The notes beneath the pieces were generated by a model. It did not search any database and was not told the origin of the DNA. It saw only the letters and a program-made list of their open reading frames with translations. Source: VYFG01 sp965204165 (GTDB lineage: Bacteria; Pseudomonadota; Gammaproteobacteria; Arenicellales; Poriferihabitantaceae). From it: 64,000 nt of DNA. The stretch lies in NCBI GenBank assembly GCA_965204165.1, contig OZ241969.1, forward strand, positions 3,968,001 to 4,032,000, read 5' to 3'. Each line of letters starts with the position of its first letter. Position 1 is the stretch's first letter. Shown piece after piece: positions 53,976-62,656 of this stretch. A program made the position numbers and the translations under genes.

Positions 53976-56072
53976 TCAGTGGCCCGCTTGCGGTTGTTTC
54001 CGCACAATCAGCGCATCGACGGCAACGGCATCCCGGGAATTCACGATGATCGGGTTGATATCCATCTCGGCAACATGATCCTGCAGGGCAACCGCCAGAT
54101 GGGACAGTTTCACAATGCTGTCGATCAGTCCTGACCTGTCGCCGGGGGGCTGACCGCGTATCCCCCGAAGCAGCCTGTCGATCTTGAGGGAAGAGAGCAT
54201 TTCATCGACCTCGGCGTGGGAGACCGGCGGCAGGGCCACGGCCCGGTCGGCGAGCAGCTCGATCTGGGTTCCGCCAGCCGAGATCATGATAAACGGTCCG
54301 AATTGCGGGTCATTGACCATGCCAAAGCCGATCTCGGTGCCCGGGGCGACCTGTTCGCAGACAAGGGCTTCGGCGCCAAGACGGGTCTCCATGTCCTGGT
54401 AGTGTTCCGCGAGTTGTTCGGTATCGCGTATGCCGGGCACGACTCCGTTCCGCTCCGTCTTGTGATGCAGGCCCGGTGCGCGGGACTTGAGCACCACCGG
54501 ATAGCCGAATTCCTCTGCGCAGTCCAGCGCTTGCTGCAGGGTGTCTACCTTGCGGCGCCGCGGTACCGCGATACCGAAGTCCCCCAACATGTCCAGGACG
54601 GTCGTTTCCATCAGGTGGTTTTCGTCCGCTTCGGCCAGATGATGCCGCCACTTCATCGTTCTATCCGGATCAAGGGCAATATCGGATTTTTCGGGCGAAC
54701 GGCGCAACCGGTCGCGGTGACGGTAGAGGTGCCGGGTTGCCAGGAGGGCCTCCCGGGCGCCGTCGATAAACGGAATGTCGGCCTCAAACGCCTTCCTGCA
54801 GAGTTCCGGATGGGAGATGTCGCTGTAGCAGTTGGCCATTGCCAGCGGTTTCTCATTTTCCTGCGAGACCTTCCTGACCGCCCTGAAGAAAGCTTCCGCC
54901 AGGTAGTGCCCGTCGCGGAAATTGGCGAAGAAGATACCGCTTGCCACCGCGGGGTCCCGCATCAGGGCCGCGATGCAGGCGTAGAACCGGTATTCGAAGT
55001 CCTTGTTGGTTCCCCAGGCGTCCAGGGGATTGTCGGCTTTCAGACCGGGCTCCAGGTGCCGGGCGATCTCGTCCTTGGTCTGCTGGCCGATCCGGGCGAA
55101 CCCGATGCCTAAGTCATGGCAGATATCCGTGACCAGTTCCATGAAACCGCCGGATTCCTGGATCGTCGCCAGTTCCCCGGGACCTGGCCTTCGGGCGGAC
55201 TGCAGCAGCATGAGCAGGGCGGCCATCTCGTCGAAATCCCCCACTTCCATGACCCCGTACTGCCTGAAGACGGCTTCCAGGGCGGCATGGTCTCCGGTCA
55301 TGGCGCCGGTATGGGTCTTGGCCAGTTCCGCACCGAGCGGCGACTTCCCGACCTTCAGGACGACGACCGGTATGCCCCGATCATTGGCTTTCTCCAGGGC
55401 GCCGAGAAAACCGGCCGGATTCCTGACGGTTTCAAGGAACAGGGCGATGACCCGGGTCGTTTCCTGTTCCAGGGACCAGTCCATGTAATCCGACACGGAG
55501 GTTGTCAGTTCATTGCCGCAGGACACGCACAGGTTGAATCCGAGCCGGTTACCGTTATGGACCAGCGCGCTGAGCGCCGACCCGGACTGGGCGATGTAGC
55601 TGATGGAGCCCGCTTCCACTGTCCTGTCCATCGGAAAGATTCCGGCGAACAGCCCGGAGCCGACGGAATAAAAGCCCATCCCGTTGCCGCCGCAGACCGG
55701 GATGCCTGCAGTGTCCGCCAGCCGCGCAAGTCGCTGTTTCAGCGGCGGGTCGGTATCGTTTTCCAGCGTGCAGCTGGAATAGATGGTGGCCGCCTTCACG
55801 CCACGTTCGACAGCCTGGCTCAAGGCGCCCTCCAGGCGCTCGTTGGACACCGCCAGGATGGCATGGTCGACAGCCTGCGGCAGGGCGGCGAGGTCCGGGA
55901 AGCACCGCACCCCGATAATCTCCGGATACCCCGGATTGACGGGATACACGGCGCCCCGATAACCGGAATTGATGACATGTTCAGCCAGGTTCCGGCCCGG
56001 ACTGCCCGGTTTTTCCGAGGCACCCACCAGGGCGATGGAACCGGGTTTCAGCAGCGGGTCAAGTCGATGCAT
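53976..56072 (-). CDS. ADP-forming acyl-CoA synthetase (acetyl-CoA synthetase-like)
   Basis: The start is at ATG 56072, MHRLDPLLKPGSIALVGAS, the usual first strand of the CoA-binding domain; the longer frame overlaps the next gene. The 698-residue single chain has a CoA-binding domain, a succinyl-CoA-synthetase-like flavodoxin domain with the phospho-His region KTHTGAMTGDHAAL, and a C-terminal ATP-grasp domain (YPVVLKSRAPGLHHKTERNGV, EMDINPIIV). It makes acyl-CoA from an acid with ATP to ADP. It overlaps the enoyl-CoA hydratase gene by 14 bp, suggesting a joint acyl-CoA pathway. Confidence 0.85.
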   Translation of the reverse strand: MHRLDPLLKPGSIALVGASEKPGSPGRNLAEHVINSGYRGAVYPVNPGYPEIIGVRCFPDLAALPQAVDHAILAVSNERLEGALSQAVERGVKAATIYSSCTLENDTDPPLKQRLARLADTAGIPVCGGNGMGFYSVGSGLFAGIFPMDRTVEAGSISYIAQSGSALSALVHNGNRLGFNLCVSCGNELTTSVSDYMDWSLEQETTRVIALFLETVRNPAGFLGALEKANDRGIPVVVLKVGKSPLGAELAKTHTGAMTGDHAALEAVFRQYGVMEVGDFDEMAALLMLLQSARRPGPGELATIQESGGFMELVTDICHDLGIGFARIGQQTKDEIARHLEPGLKADNPLDAWGTNKDFEYRFYACIAALMRDPAVASGIFFANFRDGHYLAEAFFRAVRKVSQENEKPLAMANCYSDISHPELCRKAFEADIPFIDGAREALLATRHLYRHRDRLRRSPEKSDIALDPDRTMKWRHHLAEADENHLMETTVLDMLGDFGIAVPRRRKVDTLQQALDCAEEFGYPVVLKSRAPGLHHKTERNGVVPGIRDTEQLAEHYQDMETRLGAEALVCEQVAPGTEIGFGMVNDPQFGPFIMISAGGTQIELLADRAVALPPVSHAEVDEMLSSLKIDRLLRGIRGQPPGDRSGLIDSIVKLSHLAVALQDHVAEMDINPIIVNSRDAVAVDALIVRKQPQAGH

Positions 56073-56886
56073 CGGGGTTTCCAAGCCTTTCCTCCCGCCA
56101 CCTGAGAGCCGCCTTGAATCCCTGTTCCCTGAGTATCCGGTTGAATTCCCTGCGAATATCCGTCTCGGTGGTCTCGATTTCGATGGAGATCTCGAGCCCC
56201 GCATCCAGGGCCTGTTCTATGCCCATGATCCGGTAGGACCCGTTGATCGCCTTCTTGGTCAGCCGGACCGAGTCGGGATCCATGAGAGCCGCTTCACGGG
56301 CAAGACTTCTGCCGCGGGCCAGCACCTCCTGATCGGGTACCACTTCATTTACGAGGCCATAGTGCAGCGCCTCGTCGGCAGTCATCCGATCCTGCCCGGT
56401 GAGCAGCATTTTCTTGGCCCGTTTCGGATTGACATACCAGGGCAGCAACATGGCCACGATACTGCTGCCGAATCGAACTTCCGGTTCCCCGAACAACGCG
56501 CTTGCCCCGCAAACCGTCATATCGCAGGCCAGGGCAAGTTCGAAGCCGGCTGCCAGGGCGTACCCATGCACGGCGGCAATGGTCGGTTTCTCGCAATGCC
56601 AGAAACGCATGATGACCGCAAGGTCATACTCCAGGGCCGCGCGCCATTCCCGTTCACCCCTGCGGCCTTTTTCCACCGATGCCTTCAGGTCGAATCCCGC
56701 ACAAAATGAACGGCCGTTGCCATGCAGGACGATGGCCCTGACCGCATCGTTGGATTCCAGGTCATCCAGGGCGATCTCCAGTTCATGGAGCATGACGGCG
56801 TTGATGGCATTCAGCTTGTCCGGACGGTTCAGGCTGATTGTGGCGACGGGACCGTCAAACGAAAGCTGGATGGTTTCGTAAGCCAT
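56059..56886 (-). CDS. Enoyl-CoA hydratase/isomerase
   Basis: The start at ATG 56886 (MAYETIQLSFDGPVATISLN) is the normal crotonase N-terminus. The 275-residue product has HGNGRSFCAGFDLKASVEKG and IAAVHGYALAAGFELALACDM as oxyanion-hole segments, and FGEPEVRFGSSIVAMLLPW. It forms an operon with the ADP-forming acyl-CoA synthetase. The substrate is not predictable; an aromatic or dicarboxylic acyl-CoA is plausible. Confidence 0.83.
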   Translation of the reverse strand: MAYETIQLSFDGPVATISLNRPDKLNAINAVMLHELEIALDDLESNDAVRAIVLHGNGRSFCAGFDLKASVEKGRRGEREWRAALEYDLAVIMRFWHCEKPTIAAVHGYALAAGFELALACDMTVCGASALFGEPEVRFGSSIVAMLLPWYVNPKRAKKMLLTGQDRMTADEALHYGLVNEVVPDQEVLARGRSLAREAALMDPDSVRLTKKAINGSYRIMGIEQALDAGLEISIEIETTETDIRREFNRILREQGFKAALRWREERLGNPDAST

Positions 56887-57110
56887 GACCGGTACAGGAG
56901 ATGCCCCGTTAAAATGAGGGGGATTATAGATATTTCGGCAGCCTTCTTGCGTAATTTTTTTCTTCCGTGACAGCGAATCCAATGAGCCGAACATGAGTAT
57001 TTTTCATCGGACGGCTCAAGCAATCCCCGAATTTTCTCCTCGCCAACCGAAATCAGCGACCCCTGCAATATTGTCAGAGGTCTATGTAAGGCAAGGAGCG
57101 GTTCTCAGTG

Positions 57111-58025
57111 TCATTCGAAGAGCCGTTCGAGCACTTCGCGCTGAGCCTTGTGCTTATTAGGATTCGCTTGCTTGAGCCTCTCCAGATTCATCAGCTTCCA
57201 GCGGACGGCGGGAAGGTCAACGGCTTCGGGCACCCCAATCAGGCGAAAGTCCGGCTCGGCATCGTGCAGGGAGAGCAGGAAGGCCGCGACGTCACCGCTC
57301 AATCGAGAACCAATGTCTTCGTGCAGGCGGTGCCGTGTTTCGACAAGGGTATCCCAAGTTACGGGCTGGCGGGTCATTCCCACGAATTCCTCATCATACA
57401 GTTCCTCCATTAGGGGCGCCATCGGCGCCATCAGTTCGTGCATTGGGCGGCGCGAACTCGCTACATAGACCATGAATGTTCGGAAGAGATCATCTGTCAG
57501 TCCTTCGTTTTCGTACAGGAGCTTTACGTCAAAGAGGTCGCGCGGATGCTGGCGATCGAGTGCCGCAGTAAGCTTCCCGCCATACAAATCCTCAAACGCT
57601 AGTACCTTCGCCTCGGCGAATCCGAAGTGCTCTGTTACTGTCTGCGAAGTGATCATCGTCGTCGCCGGAAACACCGCCCCTCGCGTAACCGGGGAGGTCT
57701 CAATCTTTATCTGTGCCTGGCCGTCGCTCAATATGATGCGCGTGTCCGCGTTACCGCCACCTGCGGCGCGGCGCGCCTTGACATGTGGGTTGCGGCGGGT
57801 AAAAGCCGCGACTATGCGGCTGAGGGCATTGTCGATTTCCTTGAAAGACGATTGGCGGTCCGCCACTGGCAGGTAGGTCAGATCAATATCGACGGACAGC
57901 CTCGGCATGTCCCTGTAGAACAGGTTGATGGCAGTGCCGCCCTTGAGTGCGAATACAGTCTCATTGGCGATATCCTGAAACGTACTCATGAGCAAGCGAA
58001 CCTGCGCCACGTATCGGTCATCCAT
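57111..58025 (-). CDS. abiEii: AbiEii-type nucleotidyltransferase toxin
   Basis: The 304-residue protein has the nucleotidyltransferase motif FALKGGTAINLF followed by LSVDIDLTYL (metal-binding Asp residues), and a later QIKIETSPVTRG. These match the AbiEii family, toxins of type IV-like abortive-infection systems that modify nucleotides or tRNA. It overlaps the abiEi stop by 8 bp, so toxin follows antitoxin in the usual order. The C-terminus shows no truncation. Confidence 0.9.
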   Translation of the reverse strand: MDDRYVAQVRLLMSTFQDIANETVFALKGGTAINLFYRDMPRLSVDIDLTYLPVADRQSSFKEIDNALSRIVAAFTRRNPHVKARRAAGGGNADTRIILSDGQAQIKIETSPVTRGAVFPATTMITSQTVTEHFGFAEAKVLAFEDLYGGKLTAALDRQHPRDLFDVKLLYENEGLTDDLFRTFMVYVASSRRPMHELMAPMAPLMEELYDEEFVGMTRQPVTWDTLVETRHRLHEDIGSRLSGDVAAFLLSLHDAEPDFRLIGVPEAVDLPAVRWKLMNLERLKQANPNKHKAQREVLERLFE

Positions 58026-58866
58026 CGCTATTCATCACTTGCGGTGTTCCGGGCAGGAATGTTTGGGGCACATAAATTCGGTAAGTCGGGTGGAACTTAC
58101 CACCCTCTGCCAGAGCACGTGGCCCGGATCCCAAGTCGATCCATGACGTGTCCAAGTGCTTGCGCCATGCATGCTGGTGCTTGTCGGCATATACAAAGAA
58201 CAACCTTCGCACCTTCACGCTCCGGCACGCCATCAAGAGGGCCGTGAGATGTTTGGGTCGGAGCGAAACCAGTCCTTCAAATACCCTGTCGAGGAATTCG
58301 AAGGTCGTATTCCTAGGTAGTTCGTCGAGAGCCTCAAGGATGGCGCGTTCCGGTGACGATGTCTTGAGTGGCCAGTTCCACACGTTAACCATCGGTCGGT
58401 TCCCCTGTGTCGAGAGGCTGGCATCATCGATCCCAAGAGAGTCGTTGCCAAAGAGCTTGCGCCGGTGCACGATGATCTGTGTCTGCATGGGCAGCCGCTT
58501 CAGCCAGGACGGCACCTCACCATAGAACTGAACGCGCGGTCTTCGTCCGAATTTCAGGTAATGGGAGTAGCCGGCCATGTCGAGGGCACTCTCTCCGCCC
58601 AGATGCACGGGGTACTTCATGAGCCATTGCAAGGAGATAAGGGGAATCACCCAAGACTCCTCGTGGTTGCCTTGTACACCTTCGGGTAGCGGGCGTCGGT
58701 ACACTCCGCGGATGACGCGTTCAAGCCACCCGCGAGCGACATAGTCGTGGATGGATTTGGGGTCGATCCCCTGGGCTCTCAGCCATGGTGTGTCCACCAT
58801 GAAGCCGGGAGGGACGGTGTCCAAAAGACGTTTCAAACGAGGTGTTTTTTGATGGTTCATAACCAT
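58018..58866 (-). CDS. abiEi: AbiEi antitoxin and autorepressor
   Basis: The 282-residue protein has an N-terminal winged HTH (FMVDTPWLRAQGIDPKSIHDYVARGWLERV) and a C-terminal domain as in AbiEi antitoxins, which repress their own promoter. The first codons, MVMNHQ, lie inside an inverted repeat; ATG 58860 two codons later is equally possible. The upstream region carries two matching operators (58852 and 58925). Confidence 0.88.
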   Translation of the reverse strand: MVMNHQKTPRLKRLLDTVPPGFMVDTPWLRAQGIDPKSIHDYVARGWLERVIRGVYRRPLPEGVQGNHEESWVIPLISLQWLMKYPVHLGGESALDMAGYSHYLKFGRRPRVQFYGEVPSWLKRLPMQTQIIVHRRKLFGNDSLGIDDASLSTQGNRPMVNVWNWPLKTSSPERAILEALDELPRNTTFEFLDRVFEGLVSLRPKHLTALLMACRSVKVRRLFFVYADKHQHAWRKHLDTSWIDLGSGPRALAEGGKFHPTYRIYVPQTFLPGTPQVMNSDG

Positions 58867-58962
58867 GAAAATACATTATTTTCAAAATATCCGCAACCTT
58901 TAATTTTGTGAAAGACATATTTATATGGTATTTAACCATGCAAAAGAACTAATTTCAAAATT
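58852..58962 (-). promoter_or_regulatory. Two AbiEi operator-like inverted repeats
   Basis: ATGGTTCATAACCAT (58852-58866) and ATGGTATTTAACCAT (58925-58939) share 5-bp arms, and both continue into a similar A-rich stretch ending TTTCAAAAT. Their centres are 73 bp apart. Paired inverted repeats bound by AbiEi are known from AbiE systems. The first repeat covers the start codon of abiEi. Confidence 0.65.
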
Positions 58963-58985
58963 TCAATGGCTTTCGTGTGCTAGGT

Positions 58986-59074
58986 CGAACGGAAGAGATT
59001 CGTACACTGATCGAATGGGTTTTCACCGGAGTGTTGATTTGTCGAATTCGTGACTGGGATGCAATAGCACCCGG
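58986..59074 (+). pseudogene. Decayed copy of the 3' end of the ATP-grasp gene
   Basis: Codons GFSPE, then a TGA, then FVEFVTGMQ and TAG (59017-59067) match GFSPERRFVEFVTALR and the stop of the ATP-grasp gene (53776). The match continues into the non-coding TAGCACCCGG, and a further AGCAGGAACGGATGC lies about 50 bp later, as it does after the original gene. It is a relic of a segmental duplication rather than a functional gene. Confidence 0.7.
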
Positions 59075-59143
59075 GACCGAACTGCCTATCTTGATGCCCT
59101 GACAATGGTCCTTGGGCCCCGGAGCAGGAACGGATGCATGTTT

Positions 59144-59159
59144 GGTGTAATAATGCACC
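59144..59159 (+). promoter_or_regulatory. Possible ParD operator
   Basis: GGTGTAATAATGCACC is a short dyad 25 bp before the antitoxin ATG that includes a TAATAAT-like -10. Ribbon-helix-helix antitoxins usually bind such dyads at their own promoter. Confidence 0.4.
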
Positions 59160-59184
59160 AGAGGGTTTTGTTGGAGACAAACCG

Positions 59185-59424
59185 ATGACAAGACTAAGCA
59201 TCACATTTACCCCACCTAATGATGAATGGCTGAAAGCCAAAGTCGATAGTAAGGAATACACCAGTAAAAGCGAAGTCGTGAACGACCTGATCCGCAATGC
59301 CCGCGAGACCGAGTACATACGCGACAAACTGATTCGGGCAGAGCAGAGCGGATTTTCTGATTTAGGCGCCGATGAAATTCTTGCAAAATCCAAGGAAGAA
59401 TTGCACCGCAATGGGGCAAAATAG
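59185..59424 (+). CDS. parD: ParD-family antitoxin (ribbon-helix-helix)
   Basis: ATG 59185 is chosen because GGAGA lies 8 bp upstream and MTRLSITFTPPNDEWLKAKV is the family start. The 79-residue product has an N-terminal RHH DNA-binding part (KEYTSKSEVVNDLIRNARE) and a C-terminal toxin-binding helix region (LIRAEQSGFSDLGADEILA). The partner ParE gene directly downstream is degenerate, so this may be a remnant acting only as regulator. Confidence 0.75.
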   Translation: MTRLSITFTPPNDEWLKAKVDSKEYTSKSEVVNDLIRNARETEYIRDKLIRAEQSGFSDLGADEILAKSKEELHRNGAK

Positions 59425-59512
59425 ACTCAGAGATGAGGCCGAGGACGATCGGATCCGAATACATCAGTGTGGCGTTCGCGCTCACGGCGAAGAACAAGCT
59501 GAAGGAGTCCTG
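59411..59512 (+). pseudogene. Decayed ParE-family toxin
   Basis: The frame from ATG 59411, which overlaps parD, begins MGQNRLRDEAEDDRIRIHQC and resembles the ParE N-terminus for about 32 residues. After that the sequence loses similarity. The full length of about 95 residues is not preserved. Confidence 0.6.
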
Positions 59513-59675
59513 TGTAATGCAGGACGAACCCGGAGATATGCGGACGAGGCCATAGGTCCACAGACTCCGGAATACTATGAAACGTCGGACTTGGGGTTTT
59601 CGCTATGTTCGCGATATTTTCTGTCTGTGGATCAGAATCTTGATAAGTCATTTCAGTCAGGGCATAGTGACCACC

Positions 59676-59951
59676 ATGACTACCGTATCAATCACCGACT
59701 TGAAATCGAATCTGGCGTACTACCTCCGCGAGGCTCGCCGCGGGGAAGTAATCCAGGTACTTGACAGGGGTACGCCGGTTGCTCGTATAACTCCCCCGAA
59801 GACTGGCAGCGGCAGGTTGCATTCCCTGATCGAGTCAGGTCTTCTGCGTCCCGGCAAGGGAAAGGCAAGCGAGATTCTGAATGAGCCGCCGCTTGCGTTT
59901 CCGGATGGCCTGTCTTCAGCTTTGGCGGAAGACCGCGATGATCGGTTGTGA
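59676..59951 (+). CDS. Phd/YefM-type antitoxin, orphan
   Basis: ATG 59676 opens MTTVSITDLKSNLAYYLREA, the typical Phd/YefM DNA-binding start, followed by GEVIQVLDRGTPVARITP and a flexible C-terminal tail. The product has 91 residues. No PIN or RelE toxin follows; the next bases on the plus strand (from 59948) encode only a short VRYWLITD-like piece, possibly the stump of a VapC. Confidence 0.72.
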   Translation: MTTVSITDLKSNLAYYLREARRGEVIQVLDRGTPVARITPPKTGSGRLHSLIESGLLRPGKGKASEILNEPPLAFPDGLSSALAEDRDDRL

Positions 59952-59979
59952 GGTACTGGTTAATAACCGATATACATGT

Positions 59980-60657
59980 TTACCGGGATGTATATGACCG
60001 GTCCGGCTTTGCCAGTCTGTATACCTTCTCATCCAGCGAATCCAGACCCCTTTCCCGCAGGTTGCCGACAATATCCGGACCCGAGGATTCCGAAATCAGG
60101 TTCACCGAAAAGCCCGGTTCAAACAATTCCCGAACCTCCTCCTCGCCGACCGAAAACGGTGGTCCCTGCATTTTTTGTTCATCGTAGGTCATGCTGATCA
60201 GGAGCCCCCGGCAGCCCGGCGGCAGAATGTCCGCCATGTGTCCGGCATAGCCGGGCCGCATCGCTTGCGGCAGGGCAATCAGCGCAGCCCGGTCGTAGAC
60301 GCCCTGCACGATGTCCAGATCGTCAGTGGAAAGATCGAAAAAATCGCCGGCATACAAGGTGATGGATTCACCGACATATCCGGTAAAGTGCCCCCGTGTT
60401 TCAGCACGGTATGCAATACCGTTCTCGACAAAGAACGCCTCGCAGGCCGCCCTGCTCAGCTCGATGCCCAGAACCCGGTAGCCCTGTTCCGCCAGCCAGA
60501 GCATGTCCAGGGACTTCCCGCACAGCGGAACGAACACACCGGCGCCACGGGGGATGCCGAGACCCGGCCAGAATTTCCTCAACCGGGAATTGATCTTCTG
60601 CTGGTGAAAGCCGAGTCGATTTTCCGACCAGCGCTGGTGCCAGAACTCGGGCTCCAC
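59980..60657 (-). CDS. tpm: Thiopurine S-methyltransferase
   Basis: The 225-residue protein has the family start MEPEFWHQRWSENRLGFHQ, the SAM-binding region VFVPLCGKSLDMLWLAEQGY with VLGIELS, and YDRAALIALPQAMR. It methylates thiols and, in bacteria, selenium or tellurium compounds. It lies 4 bp after the thioesterase gene, in the same direction. Confidence 0.92.
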   Translation of the reverse strand: MEPEFWHQRWSENRLGFHQQKINSRLRKFWPGLGIPRGAGVFVPLCGKSLDMLWLAEQGYRVLGIELSRAACEAFFVENGIAYRAETRGHFTGYVGESITLYAGDFFDLSTDDLDIVQGVYDRAALIALPQAMRPGYAGHMADILPPGCRGLLISMTYDEQKMQGPPFSVGEEEVRELFEPGFSVNLISESSGPDIVGNLRERGLDSLDEKVYRLAKPDRSYTSR

Positions 60658-60661
60658 GATC

Positions 60662-61180
60662 TCAGCTGCCCTGGGCGGACTGGTAGGATTCGATACTGCT
60701 GCGGATGTTCGGCGGAATCTTGAGGGGGGACATGGCGGCGGCCTCCACGAACGTGGCGGTGGTTTGCCCGGTGAAGCACAGCGTGCCGTTCTGCCTCCCG
60801 GTCACGGCATGGGACACGGAGGAATTGCCGATGCGGGTCACTTCCACGCAGATTCCGAGAACATGCAGCGGCGTGACCGGGGACTTGAAATCGAACCCGA
60901 GGGAAACGAAGGGCGTCCCGATGCCATACCGGAGGTTGAGTTCATACCAGCCGGCACCCACGCAATGGCGGTACCAGGCCTCGATGGCATCGAGGCCCCA
61001 GGCGGGAATGTTGGCGGTATAGGCAATCTGCGCGGGGTCGCAGTCACCCCATCCGACGGTGATTTCATGTACCAGCGGTCCCGTGAAAGACCGCCTGGGT
61101 TGGTCGATATCCCGCCATGGGCCGGGAGACCGGATACCCGCATAATCCCGAACCGGCCGTGCCGACTCCTGCGTGGTCAC
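60662..61180 (-). CDS. Hotdog-fold acyl-CoA thioesterase (4-hydroxybenzoyl-CoA thioesterase-like)
   Basis: The 172-residue protein carries the 4HBT-type motif VGWGDCDPAQIAYTANIPAWGLDAIEAWYR, with the catalytic Asp in DCDPAQIAY. It would release CoA from acyl- or aroyl-CoA, useful as a relief valve beside a benzoyl-CoA pathway. The substrate is inferred from the family. It forms a small operon with tpm. Confidence 0.82.
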   Translation of the reverse strand: MTTQESARPVRDYAGIRSPGPWRDIDQPRRSFTGPLVHEITVGWGDCDPAQIAYTANIPAWGLDAIEAWYRHCVGAGWYELNLRYGIGTPFVSLGFDFKSPVTPLHVLGICVEVTRIGNSSVSHAVTGRQNGTLCFTGQTTATFVEAAAMSPLKIPPNIRSSIESYQSAQGS

Positions 61181-61216
61181 GTTCTTCCCTGTGAATGGCG
61201 CCTTGGTGTTGCCAAG

Positions 61217-61258
61217 CGAAAATGCCGCTCCGCCGGAACGAAGCGAAGCGGCATTCAG
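61217..61258 (-). terminator. Rho-independent terminator after the binding-protein gene
   Basis: AATGCCGCT (61221-61229) pairs with AGCGGCATT (61247-61255), and TTTTC follows on the minus strand. It ends the LivK-type gene's transcript. Confidence 0.75.
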
Positions 61259-61273
61259 GCCTGAATCAGGCTG

Positions 61274-62467
61274 TTACAGCTTGCATTCGGCGGCATAGGG
61301 GTCCTGGTGGTTTTCGAACACCGTTTCCACGATCTTCGTCGTCCACCGGCCCTCGGCATCTTCCACTACCTCGCGCAGGTAGAAATTCTGGATCGGCATG
61401 TGGTTGTTGCCGTACTTGTACGGGCCGCGCACCGAATCGTAATTCGCCGCCATCAGCGCGTCGCGGATCGCGTCCTTGTCCTCCAGGTTCCCGCCGACCG
61501 CATCCACCGCGCTCTTGATCAGCATGATCGCGTCATAGGACTGCGCCGCGTAAAACGAGGGATACTTCCCGTGCTTCTCCAGGTACGAGGAAACGAACTT
61601 CCGGTTCGCAGGCGTATCCAGGTCCGGTGACCAGAACTGCGTATTCTTTGATCCCAGCACACCGGCCAGATTCCCCTCCTGCATCCGCGGCAGGCCAATG
61701 GCGTCCACCGTGAACACCGTGTACAGCGGAATCACTCCCTGCAGACCCGCCTGCTGGTACTGCTTCATGAACGCGCCGCCAGCCTTGCCCGGGTAGAACA
61801 CGAAAATCCCTTCCGCCCCGGATGCCTTCGCTTTCGCCAGTTCCGCGGAGAAATCCAGCTGGGCGTCCGCACCCCACTTGGTGAAGTCCTTGCCCAGCAC
61901 TTCTCCCTTGAAGGTCGACTCCACGCCGGACACCATGTCCTTGCCCGCCGCGTAGTTCGGCGCCATCACATACAGGGATTTCACACCCTGCTGGGTCAGG
62001 TGTTCACCCATCGCCATCGGTGTCTGGTCATTCTGCCAGGAGGTGGAGAAGAAATTCTCGTGGCACAACTGCCCGGCAATCTTCGAGGGGCCCGCGTTGG
62101 CGCTGATCAGGAACTTGCCCCCGTCCAGGGCCGATTTCATCGACGCCAGCAGCACGTGGGACCAGATGAATCCGGAGATGAAATCCACGTCGTCCTGCTT
62201 GACCAGCTTGTCCGTCTTCTGCTTGCCGATGTCCGGCTTGAAACCATCATCCTCCATGATCAGGTCCACGTCCAGGCCACCCATCTTGTTGCCGATGTGC
62301 TCCAGCGCCAGGTTGACCGCGTTTTGCATGTCCGCGCCGATTACGCCCGCCGGCGTCGTCAGCGTGGTGACGAAACCAATCTTTACGCTGTCCGCATGGG
62401 CAAGGCCCATTGCCGACAGCAACGCGGCAGCCAGGGTGCCACGAACCAGTTGATGCATTGTCTTCAC
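61274..62467 (-). CDS. LivK-type periplasmic substrate-binding protein
   Basis: GTG 62467 is chosen because AGGAG lies 7 bp upstream and it gives the signal peptide VKTMHQLVRGTLAAALLSAMGLAHA; ATG 62458 lies inside this signal. The mature ~370-residue protein is a type 1 periplasmic binding protein (VKIGFVTTLTTPAGVIGADM, FISGFIWSHVLLASMKSAL, YPSFYAAQSYDAIMLIKSAVDAVGG). Close relatives bind aromatic acids as well as branched-chain amino acids, so it may serve the livHMGF genes 9 kb away. No permease lies next to it. Confidence 0.85.
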   Translation of the reverse strand: MKTMHQLVRGTLAAALLSAMGLAHADSVKIGFVTTLTTPAGVIGADMQNAVNLALEHIGNKMGGLDVDLIMEDDGFKPDIGKQKTDKLVKQDDVDFISGFIWSHVLLASMKSALDGGKFLISANAGPSKIAGQLCHENFFSTSWQNDQTPMAMGEHLTQQGVKSLYVMAPNYAAGKDMVSGVESTFKGEVLGKDFTKWGADAQLDFSAELAKAKASGAEGIFVFYPGKAGGAFMKQYQQAGLQGVIPLYTVFTVDAIGLPRMQEGNLAGVLGSKNTQFWSPDLDTPANRKFVSSYLEKHGKYPSFYAAQSYDAIMLIKSAVDAVGGNLEDKDAIRDALMAANYDSVRGPYKYGNNHMPIQNFYLREVVEDAEGRWTTKIVETVFENHQDPYAAECKL

Positions 62468-62656
62468 GAAAGTACTCCTAATAAGAATAAGTGGTGAATT
62501 GGAAAGGATATCCCGGTCCGACATGGTTCGTACAGCCGGGAAGTACAGGCGGATATTAGCGCCTTTTTCCGTGCATTACACCCGCACGTCCGGGAAACAT
62601 GCCCCGGTTGCCGGGCTGCGCGAAACCGGATAACCGGCAACTGGAACGATGTTCAC

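Noticed and set aside
59948..60000. Start of a VapC toxin after the Phd-type antitoxin
   Set aside because: Only about eight residues (VRYWLITD) resemble a PIN-domain start and the rest does not; too little to call a gene.
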